Assembly: GCF_006152145.1 (NCBI RefSeq)
Contig: NZ_VDFV01000002.1
Coordinates: 124,001 to 188,000, forward strand
Length of the DNA: 64,000 nt
From: Rubellimicrobium roseum
GTDB lineage: Bacteria > Pseudomonadota > Alphaproteobacteria > Rhodobacterales > Rhodobacteraceae
Direction: 5' to 3'
Shown here: in pieces, positions 16,973 to 25,299 of the stretch
Layout of the letters: each line of letters starts with the position of its first letter
Numbering within the stretch: the first letter of the stretch is position 1
Translations under genes and position numbers: made by a program
Notes under the pieces: generated by a model
Told to the model about the DNA's origin: nothing
What the model saw: only the letters and a program-made list of their open reading frames with translations
The model's database searches: none

Positions 16973-19102
16973 ATGGCTGACGATCTGGACCGCTGGCGGG
17001 CGCTCGCCGGCAAGGAGCTGCGCGGCGCGGACCCGTCGGGCCTCGAGAAGCCCACGCTGGAAGGCCTGACGGTCAAGCCGCTCTATACGGCCGCCGACGT
17101 GGCCGGCCTGCCCGACCCCGGCCTGCCCGGCCTCGCCCCCTTCGGGCGGGGCGTGCGCGCCACGATGTACGCGGGCCGGCCCTGGACCATCCGGCAATAC
17201 GCGGGCTTCTCCACGGCCGAGGAATCGAACGCCTTCTACCGCCGCGCGCTCGCGGGGGGGCAGCAGGGCGTCTCGGTGGCCTTCGACCTCGCCACCCATC
17301 GCGGCTACGATTCGGACCACCCGCGGGTGGAAGGCGACGTGGGCAAGGCCGGGGTCGCCATCGACTCGGTCGAGGACATGAAGGTGCTCTTCGACGGCAT
17401 CCCGCTCGACCGGGTGTCGGTCTCCATGACCATGAACGGCGCGGTGATCCCGGTGCTGGCCTGCTTCGTCGTGGCCGGCGAGGAGCAGGGCGTGGGGCCC
17501 GAGCTGCTGTCGGGGACCATCCAGAACGACATCCTCAAGGAGTTCATGGTCCGCAACACCTTCATTTACCCGCCCGAGCCCTCGATGCGGGTGGTGGCCG
17601 ACATCATCGCCCACACGGCGGCCCGGATGCCGCGCTTCAACTCGATCTCCATCTCCGGCTATCACATGCAGGAGGCGGGGGCCGACCTCGTGCAGGAACT
17701 GGCCTTCACGCTGGCGGACGGCCGCGAATACGTGCGCGCGGCGATGGCGCGGGGCTTGGACGTGGACAGCTTCGCGCCGCGCCTGTCGTTCTTCTTCGCC
17801 ATCGGCATGAACCTCTTCATGGAGGTCGCCAAGCTTCGCGCCGCGCGGCTCCTGTGGCACCGGGTGATGTCCGGCTTCGGGGCGAAGAAGCCCGAATCCC
17901 TTATGCTGCGGACCCACTGCCAGACCTCGGGCGTGTCCTTGCAGGCCCAGGACCCGATGAACAACGTGGTCCGCACCGCCTACGAGGCGCTGGCGGCGGT
18001 GCTGGGCGGCACGCAGTCGCTGCACACCAACAGCTTCGACGAGGCCTTGGCGCTGCCCTCGGACTTCGCGGCCCGCATCGCCCGCAACACCCAGCTCATC
18101 CTGCAGGAGGAGACGGGCGTCACCCGCGTCGTCGATCCCCTGGGCGGCAGCTACTACGTCGAGGCCCTCACCCACGAGATGGCCGAGGCCGCCTGGGCGC
18201 TGATGGAGGAGGTCGAGGCGAAGGGCGGCATGACCCGCGCCGTGGCCGAGGGTTGGCCCAAGATGCGCATCGAGGAGACCGCCGCCCGCCGGCAGGCCCG
18301 CGTCGACCGGGGCGAGGAGGTCATCGTCGGCGTCAACCGCTATCAGGCGGCGGACGCGGGCGAGGTCGAGATCCGCGCCATCGACAATCACGCCGTGCGC
18401 GCCGCCCAGGTTGAGCGGCTCCAGGCCGTCCGCTCCTCGCGCGATCAGGTTGCTGTGGACGCGGCGCTCGACGCCCTGCGCGAGGCCGCGCGGGCCGACG
18501 GCAATGTGCTGGCCGCCGCCATCCCCGCCGCCCGCGCCCGCGCCACCGTGGGCGAGATCTCCCAGGCGCTCGAGGATGTCTGGGGCCGCCACCGGGCCGA
18601 GGTCCGCACGCTCGCCGGCGTCTATGGCGGCGCACGGGCGGGGGACGAGACCTTCGAGGCCGCGCGCACGGCGGTGGAGACCTTCGCCGCGCGCGAAGGG
18701 CGCCGGCCCCGGATGCTGGTCGTGAAGATGGGCCAGGACGGCCACGACCGTGGCGCCAAGGTCATCGCCACGGCCTTCGCCGACCTCGGCTGGGACGTGG
18801 ACGTGGGCCCGCTCTTCCAGACCCCCGACGAGGCCGCGCGGCTCGCGCTCGACCACGACGTGCATGTGGTGGGCGTCTCCTCGCAGGCGGCCGGGCACCT
18901 GACGCTCGCCCCCCGCCTCGTCGAGGCGCTGCGGGCGCAGGGCGGGGGCGACATCATCGTGGTGGCGGGCGGCGTGATCCCGCCGCAGGACCACGCGGCG
19001 CTCAAGGCCGCGGGCGTCGCCGCCGTCTTCGGGCCGGGCACCCCCATCCCCGAGGCCGCGCTGGAGGTGCTGGAGCTTCTGTGCCGCGACAAGGCCGCCT
19101 GA
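16973..19102 (+). CDS. mcm: Methylmalonyl-CoA mutase
   Basis: A 709-residue single-chain adenosylcobalamin mutase converting (R)-methylmalonyl-CoA to succinyl-CoA. The TIM-barrel domain contains the substrate region [20 protein letters not shown] and [19 protein letters not shown]. The C-terminal B12 domain has the DxHxxG motif ([11 protein letters not shown], about residue 589). It is preceded by GGAGG. With PccAB it completes most of the propionyl-CoA to succinyl-CoA route; methylmalonyl-CoA epimerase and the MeaB chaperone are not in this window. Confidence 0.97.
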   Translation: MADDLDRWRALAGKELRGADPSGLEKPTLEGLTVKPLYTAADVAGLPDPGLPGLAPFGRGVRATMYAGRPWTIRQYAGFSTAEESNAFYRRALAGGQQGVSVAFDLATHRGYDSDHPRVEGDVGKAGVAIDSVEDMKVLFDGIPLDRVSVSMTMNGAVIPVLACFVVAGEEQGVGPELLSGTIQNDILKEFMVRNTFIYPPEPSMRVVADIIAHTAARMPRFNSISISGYHMQEAGADLVQELAFTLADGREYVRAAMARGLDVDSFAPRLSFFFAIGMNLFMEVAKLRAARLLWHRVMSGFGAKKPESLMLRTHCQTSGVSLQAQDPMNNVVRTAYEALAAVLGGTQSLHTNSFDEALALPSDFAARIARNTQLILQEETGVTRVVDPLGGSYYVEALTHEMAEAAWALMEEVEAKGGMTRAVAEGWPKMRIEETAARRQARVDRGEEVIVGVNRYQAADAGEVEIRAIDNHAVRAAQVERLQAVRSSRDQVAVDAALDALREAARADGNVLAAAIPAARARATVGEISQALEDVWGRHRAEVRTLAGVYGGARAGDETFEAARTAVETFAAREGRRPRMLVVKMGQDGHDRGAKVIATAFADLGWDVDVGPLFQTPDEAARLALDHDVHVVGVSSQAAGHLTLAPRLVEALRAQGGGDIIVVAGGVIPPQDHAALKAAGVAAVFGPGTPIPEAALEVLELLCRDKAA

Positions 19103-19132
19103 GCCGGGATCCCGCCCACGCCGGGGAACGAC

Positions 19133-20122
19133 TCAGCGCCAGGGCGGCTCGACGGCCTGTCCGGGCCGCAGCGGCTGGAACCGCTCGGGCGGCAGGCCAT
19201 GCCGGTCGAGCGCCAGCGCCAGGTCGCGCGGCGGCGCCTCGCGCGCCTCCCAGGTGAGCTGGAACGTCCCCCAGTGGTGGCCGAAGCCCTGCGCCGCCCC
19301 GCAGTCGAGCAGGATGCGCACCGCCTCGTCGGGATCGACGTGCTGGGTGCCTACGTACCAGCGCGGCTCGTAGGCGCCGATGGGGATCAGCGCCACGTCC
19401 GGGGCCCCGAACCGCTCGCGCACGTCCCGGAAGATCCGTCCGTCGCCATAGGCCGTGTCGCCCACGTGGTAGAGCACCCCGCCCGGCCCGGTCAGCACCC
19501 AGGAGCCCCAGAGCGCCATGCGCCGGTCGAGGAGACCCCGGCCCGACCAGTGGTAGGCGGGCGCGAGATGGGCCGTCAACCGGTCGGACAAGGGCACTCC
19601 CTGCCCCCAGTCGAGCGCCTCGACCGGCAGGGCCGGGTCGTAGCGGCGCAGGACCGAGTCGTTGCCGAGCGGCGCTAGGACGCGGGCGCCGAAGCGCCGC
19701 CACAGGCGGACGACGCCCGGCCCGTCGAGATGGTCCCAGTGGTTGTGGGTCAGGAGAACGGCGTCGATGGGCGGCAGGTCTGCCTCGCGGATGCCCGGCG
19801 GATGCGCCCGGCGCGGCCCCGAATGCGGCCAGGGCCCCAGCCATTCGGCGAAGACGGGATCGATCAGGACGTTCAGCCCCGAGACCTGCACGAGAAGGCT
19901 CGAATGCCCGGCCGAGCAGATCCGCAGCGCCTCCACCCGCGTCGGTGGCACGTCCGGGACGACCGGCTCGGCGGGGGGTGGCCAGCGCCCCGCGATCTGG
20001 CCCCGCACGAATCGCAACGTCGCCGCGACCCCGCGCCGGGGCGGCTCGGGATGCGACCGGAAGCGGAGCCCGTCGAAATGCGGGGTGCGGGGGCCGCGGT
20101 GCAAGGGCTTGCGAGGGATCAT
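19133..20122 (-). CDS. MBL-fold metallo-hydrolase, NAPE-PLD/UlaG-like
   Basis: A 329-residue metallo-beta-lactamase-fold hydrolase. The zinc motif HxHxDH is present in LLTHNHWDHLDGP, with AGHSSLLVQVSGLNVLIDPVF before it and HVGDTAYGDG and GFGHHWGTFQLTWEA after. This arrangement resembles N-acyl-phosphatidylethanolamine-hydrolysing phospholipase D-like proteins and UlaG-type lactonases. The substrate is unknown. The ATG at 20122 (MIPRKPLHRG) fits the family; longer frames upstream are shadows. It reads leftward toward mcm's 3' end. Confidence 0.85.
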   Translation of the reverse strand: MIPRKPLHRGPRTPHFDGLRFRSHPEPPRRGVAATLRFVRGQIAGRWPPPAEPVVPDVPPTRVEALRICSAGHSSLLVQVSGLNVLIDPVFAEWLGPWPHSGPRRAHPPGIREADLPPIDAVLLTHNHWDHLDGPGVVRLWRRFGARVLAPLGNDSVLRRYDPALPVEALDWGQGVPLSDRLTAHLAPAYHWSGRGLLDRRMALWGSWVLTGPGGVLYHVGDTAYGDGRIFRDVRERFGAPDVALIPIGAYEPRWYVGTQHVDPDEAVRILLDCGAAQGFGHHWGTFQLTWEAREAPPRDLALALDRHGLPPERFQPLRPGQAVEPPWR

Positions 20123-20222
20123 GGGCAGGGCTCCGGGGGCATGTCCCAGGCCAACCGGAGCGGGCGGCCCCGGGTTTCCACCGGATCGCGCCGAAACGTC
20201 GCGGCCGCCCCGGCCCGCGCGC

Positions 20223-21083
20223 CTACTCGGCCGCCATGCGCAGGCCCTCGGGCCGCCCGATGGCCGTGAGCTCGGCCACCACGCCCCGCACCAGCCGGCG
20301 GAACTCCTCGAAGGCCGGCAGGGGCTCGACCAGGCGCTCGTCCATGTAGAGCGAGCGGTCGATCTCCACCTGCACCGCATGCTGCCGGCGCGAGGGGCGG
20401 CCATAATGCTGCACGATGTAGGCGCCCGCAAAGGGCATGTTGCGCGACACCCGCAGCCCGGCGCCCACGAAGGCCGCCTCGATCCGGTCCACCACCGCCG
20501 TCGAGGCCGCCGCGCCGAAGCGGTCGCCCAGCACCACGTCCGGCCGGGCGCCGCCGGGCGCGCCCACGGACTCGATGGCCTCGTGCGGCATGGAATGGCA
20601 GTCGATCAGGATCGCCTCGCCGAATCGGGCATGGCTTTCCGCCAGCAGCCCCTGAAGCGCCTCGTGGTAGGGCCGCCAGTAGCCGTCGATGCGGCCCTGC
20701 GCCTCCGACAGGGCGATGCGCCCGCGATGGATCGGGCGCCCGCCCGCCACCACGCGGGGAATCACCCCCAGGCCGCTGGCCACGCGCGGGTTGTGGACGG
20801 GACGCCGCACCCCCTCGATCAGCGCGGGGTCGAGCTCGTCGGCGGCGCGGTTGAGGTCCACGAAGGCGCGCGAGGCCTGCGCCCGCAGGAACGGGGCTCC
20901 GTGATCCGTCGCGCTGTCGAACAGGAGGTCCACGAAGGCGTCCTCCGACGACCGGATCGTGCGCGAATCCAGCTCGGCGCGCTCCAGGAAGGCCCTGGGA
21001 TACTCGCGTCCCGAATGCGGCGAGGCGAAGACGACCGAGGTCGTCCGCCGTTCGGGCCGGGTGATCTGAAAGGCCTGGGTCAT
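20223..21083 (-). CDS. N-formylglutamate amidohydrolase family protein
   Basis: A 286-residue zinc-dependent amidohydrolase of the HutG-like N-formylglutamate deformylase family. Family-typical segments are VVFASPHSGREYP, EDAFVDLLFD, RAFVDLNRAADELDP and LIDCHSMPH, and the C-terminal VQVEIDRSLYMDE. The classical reaction splits N-formylglutamate to glutamate and formate in histidine degradation, but no hut genes are nearby, so it may act on a different N-formyl or carboxylic amide. It is transcribed leftward, divergent from the tRNA-Val gene. Confidence 0.88.
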   Translation of the reverse strand: MTQAFQITRPERRTTSVVFASPHSGREYPRAFLERAELDSRTIRSSEDAFVDLLFDSATDHGAPFLRAQASRAFVDLNRAADELDPALIEGVRRPVHNPRVASGLGVIPRVVAGGRPIHRGRIALSEAQGRIDGYWRPYHEALQGLLAESHARFGEAILIDCHSMPHEAIESVGAPGGARPDVVLGDRFGAAASTAVVDRIEAAFVGAGLRVSRNMPFAGAYIVQHYGRPSRRQHAVQVEIDRSLYMDERLVEPLPAFEEFRRLVRGVVAELTAIGRPEGLRMAAE

Positions 21084-21143
21084 GCGTCGAAGGGTCCCCC
21101 GCGTCCGCTGGCATAGCGTGGAATGCTACCTCGCCAAAAGCCC

Positions 21144-21172
21144 TTGACCACCCCGCGCGCAGCAATTATCCA
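21144..21172 (+). promoter_or_regulatory. Promoter of tRNA-Val
   Basis: TTGACC, 17 bases, TATCCA: a good -35 and spacing with a weaker -10, ending 45 bases before the tRNA. The overlapping TTATCCACC looks like a one-mismatch DnaA box but fits better as promoter sequence. Confidence 0.6.
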
Positions 21173-21216
21173 CCGCCCACCCGATGCCGACGCCTTGTGT
21201 GTCGGCGGAACGGAAC

Positions 21217-21291
<75 letters not shown>

Positions 21292-21365
21292 TCTTCCGGC
21301 AGGGTCGCAAGACCTCGCACGAACCGAAACAGGCGCGATGCGCGCCGCGAACAGGAGAGACGACG

Positions 21366-21491
21366 ATGAAGGTCGCCAACTCGCTCCGCTCGCTCAAGCA
21401 GCGCCACCGCGATTGCCGCGTCGTGCGCCGTAAGGGCCGGGTGTACGTCATCAACAAGACCCAGCGCCGCTACAAGGCCCGCCAGGGCTGA
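21366..21491 (+). CDS. rpmJ: 50S ribosomal protein bL36
   Basis: The smallest ribosomal protein, 41 residues, beginning [17 protein letters not shown] and rich in Arg and Lys. It has one cysteine rather than the CxxC...H set, so this is the zinc-free (C-minus) form common in alphaproteobacteria. It binds 23S rRNA near the peptidyl-transferase support. An AGGAGA ribosome-binding site lies upstream, and a terminator follows 27 bases after the stop. Confidence 0.96.
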   Translation: MKVANSLRSLKQRHRDCRVVRRKGRVYVINKTQRRYKARQG

Positions 21492-21518
21492 GCGGTCGCC
21501 CACAGGGCACCGAACATG

Positions 21519-21548
21519 GGCCGCCGCCGGGACACCGGGGCGGCCTTT
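21519..21548 (+). terminator. Intrinsic terminator after rpmJ
   Basis: GGCCGCC pairs with GGCGGCC, with an inner CCGG-GACA-CCGG continuation and a one-base bulge, followed by TTTCT. It lies between rpmJ and mobA, and it supports the mobA start at 21573 rather than the ATG at 21516 inside the hairpin flank. Confidence 0.7.
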
Positions 21549-21572
21549 CTCGTTTCCGCCGGAGCCGCCCCC

Positions 21573-22163
21573 ATGCCCGACTCGCCCCTGCCGGCCGTGA
21601 TCGTCGCGGGCGGGCTCGCGCGCCGCATGGGCGGAGGGGACAAGGGCCTGCGACCCTGGGGCGGCGGCACGGTGCTGTCGGCCATCGTCGCGCGCCTCCG
21701 ACCCCAGGCCGGCCCCCTCGCGCTCAACGCCAACGGCGACCCCGGCCGATTCGCCGCGCTGGGCCTGCCGGTCCTGGCCGACCCGGTCGAGGGCCGCCCC
21801 GGGCCGCTCGCCGGGCTCCTGGCCGCGATGCTCTGGGCGGAAGGGCTCGGGGCCGACCGGGTGCTCACCGTCCCGGGCGACGCCCCCTTCCTGCCCTCTG
21901 ACCTCGCCCGGCGCCTCGCGGCCGCCGGCGCCCCGGCCATCGCCGCCTCCGCCGGGCGCACGCACCCGGTTGCGGGCCTCTGGCCCGTGGAGCTCGCCGC
22001 CCCCCTGCGCCAGGACCTCGCGGGCGGCCTGCGCCGGGTCGAATCCTTCGCCCGCGCCCAAGGCGCCAACGCAGTCGAGTTCCCCGTGCCGCGCGGGGGC
22101 CCCGACCCCTTCCTCAACCTCAACACCCCCGAGGACGTGGCGGCAGCGCTCCGCTGGCTCTGA
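21573..22163 (+). CDS. mobA: Molybdenum cofactor guanylyltransferase MobA
   Basis: A 196-residue nucleotidyltransferase that attaches GMP to molybdopterin-Mo to form the MGD cofactor of DMSO-reductase-family enzymes. Visible are the N-terminal GTP loop IVAGGLARRMGGGDKGLRPWGG, the PVEGRPGPLAGLLAA segment and the metal-binding VPGDAPFLPSDL. FLNLNTPEDVAA is the typical C-terminus. The start MPDSPLP at 21573 follows the rpmJ terminator. Cytosolic. Confidence 0.93.
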   Translation: MPDSPLPAVIVAGGLARRMGGGDKGLRPWGGGTVLSAIVARLRPQAGPLALNANGDPGRFAALGLPVLADPVEGRPGPLAGLLAAMLWAEGLGADRVLTVPGDAPFLPSDLARRLAAAGAPAIAASAGRTHPVAGLWPVELAAPLRQDLAGGLRRVESFARAQGANAVEFPVPRGGPDPFLNLNTPEDVAAALRWL

Positions 22164-22208
22164 TTCGCCCCCCTGGATTTTCGCGCGCAGCTTCCCACCA
22201 TCCGTTCC

Positions 22209-22790
22209 ATGCACATCGTCAAAGGCTTCGCCCCCGCCGACCGGCCCGCCATCGCCGCCCTCTACTGGGAGGCCTTTGGCCAGAAGCTCGGCCGGGCGCT
22301 CGGCCCCCGCGACCGGGCGCTGCGCTTCATCGAATCGGTCCTCTCGCCCGACCACGCCGTCTGCGCCTGGGCCGAGGACGGCCGTCTTTTGGGCGTCGCC
22401 GGCTTCAAGACGGCTCAGGGCGCGCTGGTGGGGGGCGGCTACGCCGAGATGGCGCGCATCTACGGACGCGGGGGGGCGCTCTGGCGGATCGGGGCGCTCG
22501 CGCTCCTCAGCCGCGACACCGAGAACGCGCGCTTCCTGATGGACGGGATCTTCGTCGCCCCCGAGGCGCGGGGCCACGGCGTGGGCACGCGGCTCCTCGA
22601 CGCCATCGCCGAGGAGGCTCGCGCCCGCGGCTATGCCGAGGTCCGGCTCGACGTGGTGGACGAGAACACCCGCGCCCGCGCCCTTTACGAGCGCAAGGGC
22701 TACCGCGCGGTGGCCCGCCACTCGACGGGCCTGCTGCGCTACGTCTTCCGCTTCCGCGCGGCGACGACGATGGTGCTGCGGGTCGGCTGA
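22209..22790 (+). CDS. GNAT-family N-acetyltransferase
   Basis: A 193-residue acetyltransferase. The acetyl-CoA motif A is seen in IFVAPEARGHGVGTRLLDAIAEEARARG (R/Q-x-x-G-x-G), and motif B in DENTRARALYERKGYRAV. The N-terminal part ALYWEAFGQKLG resembles a group of poorly characterised GNAT proteins. Substrate unknown. It follows mobA by 45 bp, probably in the same transcription unit, and is convergent with greA. Confidence 0.88.
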   Translation: MHIVKGFAPADRPAIAALYWEAFGQKLGRALGPRDRALRFIESVLSPDHAVCAWAEDGRLLGVAGFKTAQGALVGGGYAEMARIYGRGGALWRIGALALLSRDTENARFLMDGIFVAPEARGHGVGTRLLDAIAEEARARGYAEVRLDVVDENTRARALYERKGYRAVARHSTGLLRYVFRFRAATTMVLRVG

Positions 22791-22850
22791 GGCGGCGGCC
22801 CCATCAACCTGGTCCAGATACGCCCGCGACATTCCCCACGGGCGCCCCGG

Positions 22851-23321
22851 TCAGGAGTAGGAGACCTCCAGGATCTCGTAGCTCTTCTCGCCGCCCGGCG
22901 TGCGGACCTCGACGCTGTCGCCCGCGCCCTTGCCGATGAGCGCCCGCGCCAGCGGACTCCTGACGTTCAGCCGGCCGTTCTCGATGTCGGCCTCGTACTC
23001 GCCGACGATCTGGTAGGTGCGCTCCTCGTCGGTGTCCTCGTCCACGAGCTTCACCGTGGCGCCGAACTTGATCGAGCCCGACAGCTTCGAGGTGTCGATC
23101 ACCTCCGCGAGGCCCAAGACCCCTTCCAGCTCCTTGATCCGGCCCTCGATGAAGCTCTGCTTCTCCTTGGCGGAATGGTACTCGGCGTTCTCGCTCAGGT
23201 CCCCGTGGGCGCGCGCCTCGGCGATGGCGGCGATGATCTCGGGCCGCTCCACGGTCTTGAGGCGCTTCAGCTCGGCGTCGAGCTTGTCGTATCCGGCACG
23301 GGTCAGAGGGATCTTTTCCAT
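22851..23321 (-). CDS. greA: Transcription elongation factor GreA
   Basis: A 156-residue factor with an N-terminal coiled coil ([22 protein letters not shown]...[19 protein letters not shown]). The acidic tip residues D and E in GDLSENAEY lie at the coiled-coil end that enters the RNA-polymerase secondary channel. The C-terminal FKBP-like domain ends with [10 protein letters not shown]. It stimulates transcript cleavage in backtracked RNA polymerase. The start MEKIPLT matches the family, and a promoter lies 40-69 bases upstream. Confidence 0.97.
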   Translation of the reverse strand: MEKIPLTRAGYDKLDAELKRLKTVERPEIIAAIAEARAHGDLSENAEYHSAKEKQSFIEGRIKELEGVLGLAEVIDTSKLSGSIKFGATVKLVDEDTDEERTYQIVGEYEADIENGRLNVRSPLARALIGKGAGDSVEVRTPGGEKSYEILEVSYS

Positions 23322-23360
23322 AGGTCCTTTCCCGTCATCGCGGGGCTTCGGGAGACAGGT

Positions 23361-23390
23361 TCATAACCCGGCGGGGTGTCTTGAAGTCAA
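23361..23390 (-). promoter_or_regulatory. Predicted sigma-70-type promoter of greA
   Basis: On the minus strand TTGACT, an 18-base spacer, then TTATGA; the first base of the ATG lies 40 bases downstream of the -10. Confidence 0.55.
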
Positions 23391-23495
23391 GCCCTCCGGG
23401 GCGCGCGCGGGGACGGGCCCCGCAGCGCCATGTCGCATTTGCGCTTTCCCTCGGGAATGTCTACCTCCGCTTCCCGAAAAGGGAAGGGATGGCAG

Positions 23496-25169
23496 ATGGC
23501 GCAGGTCGAGCGGGAATCCATGGACTACGACGTCGTGATCGTCGGCGGGGGGCCGTCGGGCCTGTCGGCCGCGATCCGGCTCAAGCAGCTCGACCCCGAC
23601 CTCAGCGTGGTGCTGCTGGAGAAGGGCTCGGAGATCGGCGCGCACATCCTGTCGGGGGCGGTGCTCGACCCCGTGGGCCTGGACGCGCTCATCCCCGACT
23701 GGAAGGCCAAGGGCGCGCCCCTCCACACGCCGGTGACCTCCGACGCCTTCTACGTGCTGGGCGAGGGCGGGCGGATGCGCATCCCCAACCGGGTCATGCC
23801 GCCGCTGATGAACAACCACGGCAACTACATCGTCTCCATGGGCAACGTCTGCCGCTGGCTGGGCCAGCAGGCCGAGGAGCTGGGCGTCGAGATCTTCACC
23901 GGCATGTCCTGCTCGGAGCTGGTCTGGGGCGAGGCCCCCGACGGCAGCCCGCGCCTGGCGGGCGTGGTCGCGGGCGAGTTCGGCAAGGTCGCGGACGGCA
24001 CCTTCGACGGCGCGCCCGGCCCGAACTACGAGCCCGGCATGGAGATCCGCGGCAAGTACGTGTTCCTCGCCGAGGGCGTGCGCGGCTCGCTCTCCCAGCA
24101 GGTCATCGCGCATTACAAGCTGGCCGAAGGCCGCGAGCCGCAGAAGTACGGCCTGGGCATGAAGGAGCTCTGGACCGTGGAGCCGGGCCGCGTGCAGGCG
24201 GGGCAGGTCCTGCACACCATGGGCTGGCCGCTCGACAAGAGCGCGGGCGGCGGCGGCTTCCTTTATGCGCTGTCGGACACCGAGGTCTACGTGGGCTTCG
24301 TCGTCCACCTGAACTACCGCAACCCCTACCTTTACCCCTACGGCGAGTTCCAGCGCTTCAAGCATCACCCGCTGGTGGCCGAGATCCTGACCGGCGGCAA
24401 GCGCACCGCCTATGGCGCGCGCGCCATCAACGAAGGCGGCTGGCAGTCGCTCCCGAAGCTCGCCTTCCCCGGCGGCGCGCTGCTGGGCTGCGCGGCGGGC
24501 ATGGTCAACGTCCCCCGCATCAAGGGCAACCACAACGCCATGCTTTCGGGCCTCCACGCGGCCGAGGTGGCGCAGTCCGCCATCGCCGCGGGACGCGAGG
24601 GCGACGTGCTGGAGGAGTACGACACCGTCGTCCGCACCGGCGCGGTGGGCCGCGACCTGCGCGCGGTGGCCAACGTCAAGCCGCTCTGGAGCCGCTACGG
24701 CCTCATGGCCAGCCTCGGCGTGGGCGGCTTCGACATGTGGACGCAGACGCTCCTGAACCGCTCGGTCCTGGGCGCGATCCGCCACGGCAAGACCGACGCC
24801 GAGTCCACCGAGCCCGCCGCCAGGCACAAGCCGATCGCCTACCCCAAGCCCGACGGCAGGCTCAGCTTCGACCGGCTCACCAACGTGGCCTTCTCGGGCA
24901 CCAACCACGACGAAGGCCAGCCCGCGCACCTGAAGCTGAAGGACCCCTCGATCCCGATTGCCCGCAACCTGCCGCTCTATGCCGAGCCCGCGCAGCGCTA
25001 CTGCCCGGCGGGCGTCTACGAGGTGGTGGAGGAGCCCACGGGCCCGCGCTTCCAGATCAACTTCCAGAACTGCGTCCACTGCAAGACCTGCGACATCAAG
25101 GACCCGTCCCAGAACATCGTCTGGACGGTCCCGCAGGGCGGCGACGGGCCCAACTACCCCAACATGTGA
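23496..25169 (+). CDS. Electron transfer flavoprotein-ubiquinone oxidoreductase
   Basis: A 557-residue membrane-associated flavoprotein passing electrons from reduced ETF (from acyl-CoA and amino-acid dehydrogenases) to ubiquinone. The FAD Rossmann motif is VVIVGGGPSGLSAAIRL near the N-terminus. The ubiquinone/FAD domains include MKELWTVEPGR, and the C-terminal 4Fe-4S cluster lies in CPAGVYEV and NCVHCKTCDIKDPSQNIVW. The ATG at 23496 follows GGGAAGGGA; an upstream ATG at 23430 adds an unusual 22-residue head. A GC-rich hairpin follows the stop. Confidence 0.96.
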   Translation: MAQVERESMDYDVVIVGGGPSGLSAAIRLKQLDPDLSVVLLEKGSEIGAHILSGAVLDPVGLDALIPDWKAKGAPLHTPVTSDAFYVLGEGGRMRIPNRVMPPLMNNHGNYIVSMGNVCRWLGQQAEELGVEIFTGMSCSELVWGEAPDGSPRLAGVVAGEFGKVADGTFDGAPGPNYEPGMEIRGKYVFLAEGVRGSLSQQVIAHYKLAEGREPQKYGLGMKELWTVEPGRVQAGQVLHTMGWPLDKSAGGGGFLYALSDTEVYVGFVVHLNYRNPYLYPYGEFQRFKHHPLVAEILTGGKRTAYGARAINEGGWQSLPKLAFPGGALLGCAAGMVNVPRIKGNHNAMLSGLHAAEVAQSAIAAGREGDVLEEYDTVVRTGAVGRDLRAVANVKPLWSRYGLMASLGVGGFDMWTQTLLNRSVLGAIRHGKTDAESTEPAARHKPIAYPKPDGRLSFDRLTNVAFSGTNHDEGQPAHLKLKDPSIPIARNLPLYAEPAQRYCPAGVYEVVEEPTGPRFQINFQNCVHCKTCDIKDPSQNIVWTVPQGGDGPNYPNM

Positions 25170-25175
25170 TCCTCC

Positions 25176-25201
25176 CCCGCCCCCGGCACAACGGGGGCGG
25201 G
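25176..25201 (+). terminator. Hairpin terminator after ETF-QO
   Basis: Perfect 10-bp stem CCCGCCCCCG / CGGGGGCGGG with a 6-base loop, starting 7 bases after the stop codon. No T-run follows, so termination or 3'-end protection is inferred from the hairpin alone. Confidence 0.6.
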
Positions 25202-25299
25202 AATCTGCCGCTTCGGCCCCGATTTTCTCGCGCTCGATTGCGCCCGCCCGGCCCCCTCCTTACCTTGGCGGGCGGGACAGCACGACAGGGGCCGCCACC

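Noticed and set aside
14885..18994. Very long open frame on the minus strand opposite pccA and mcm
   Set aside because: It mirrors strongly conserved pccA and mcm, with a Gly/His/Arg/Ala-rich composition typical of antisense frames in GC-rich DNA.
21166..21174. TTATCCACC as a DnaA box
   Set aside because: It is a single site with one mismatch, overlaps the tRNA promoter -10 and has no companions.
21516..21572. N-terminal extension of MobA from the ATG at 21516
   Set aside because: It overlaps the rpmJ terminator hairpin; the family start is at 21573.
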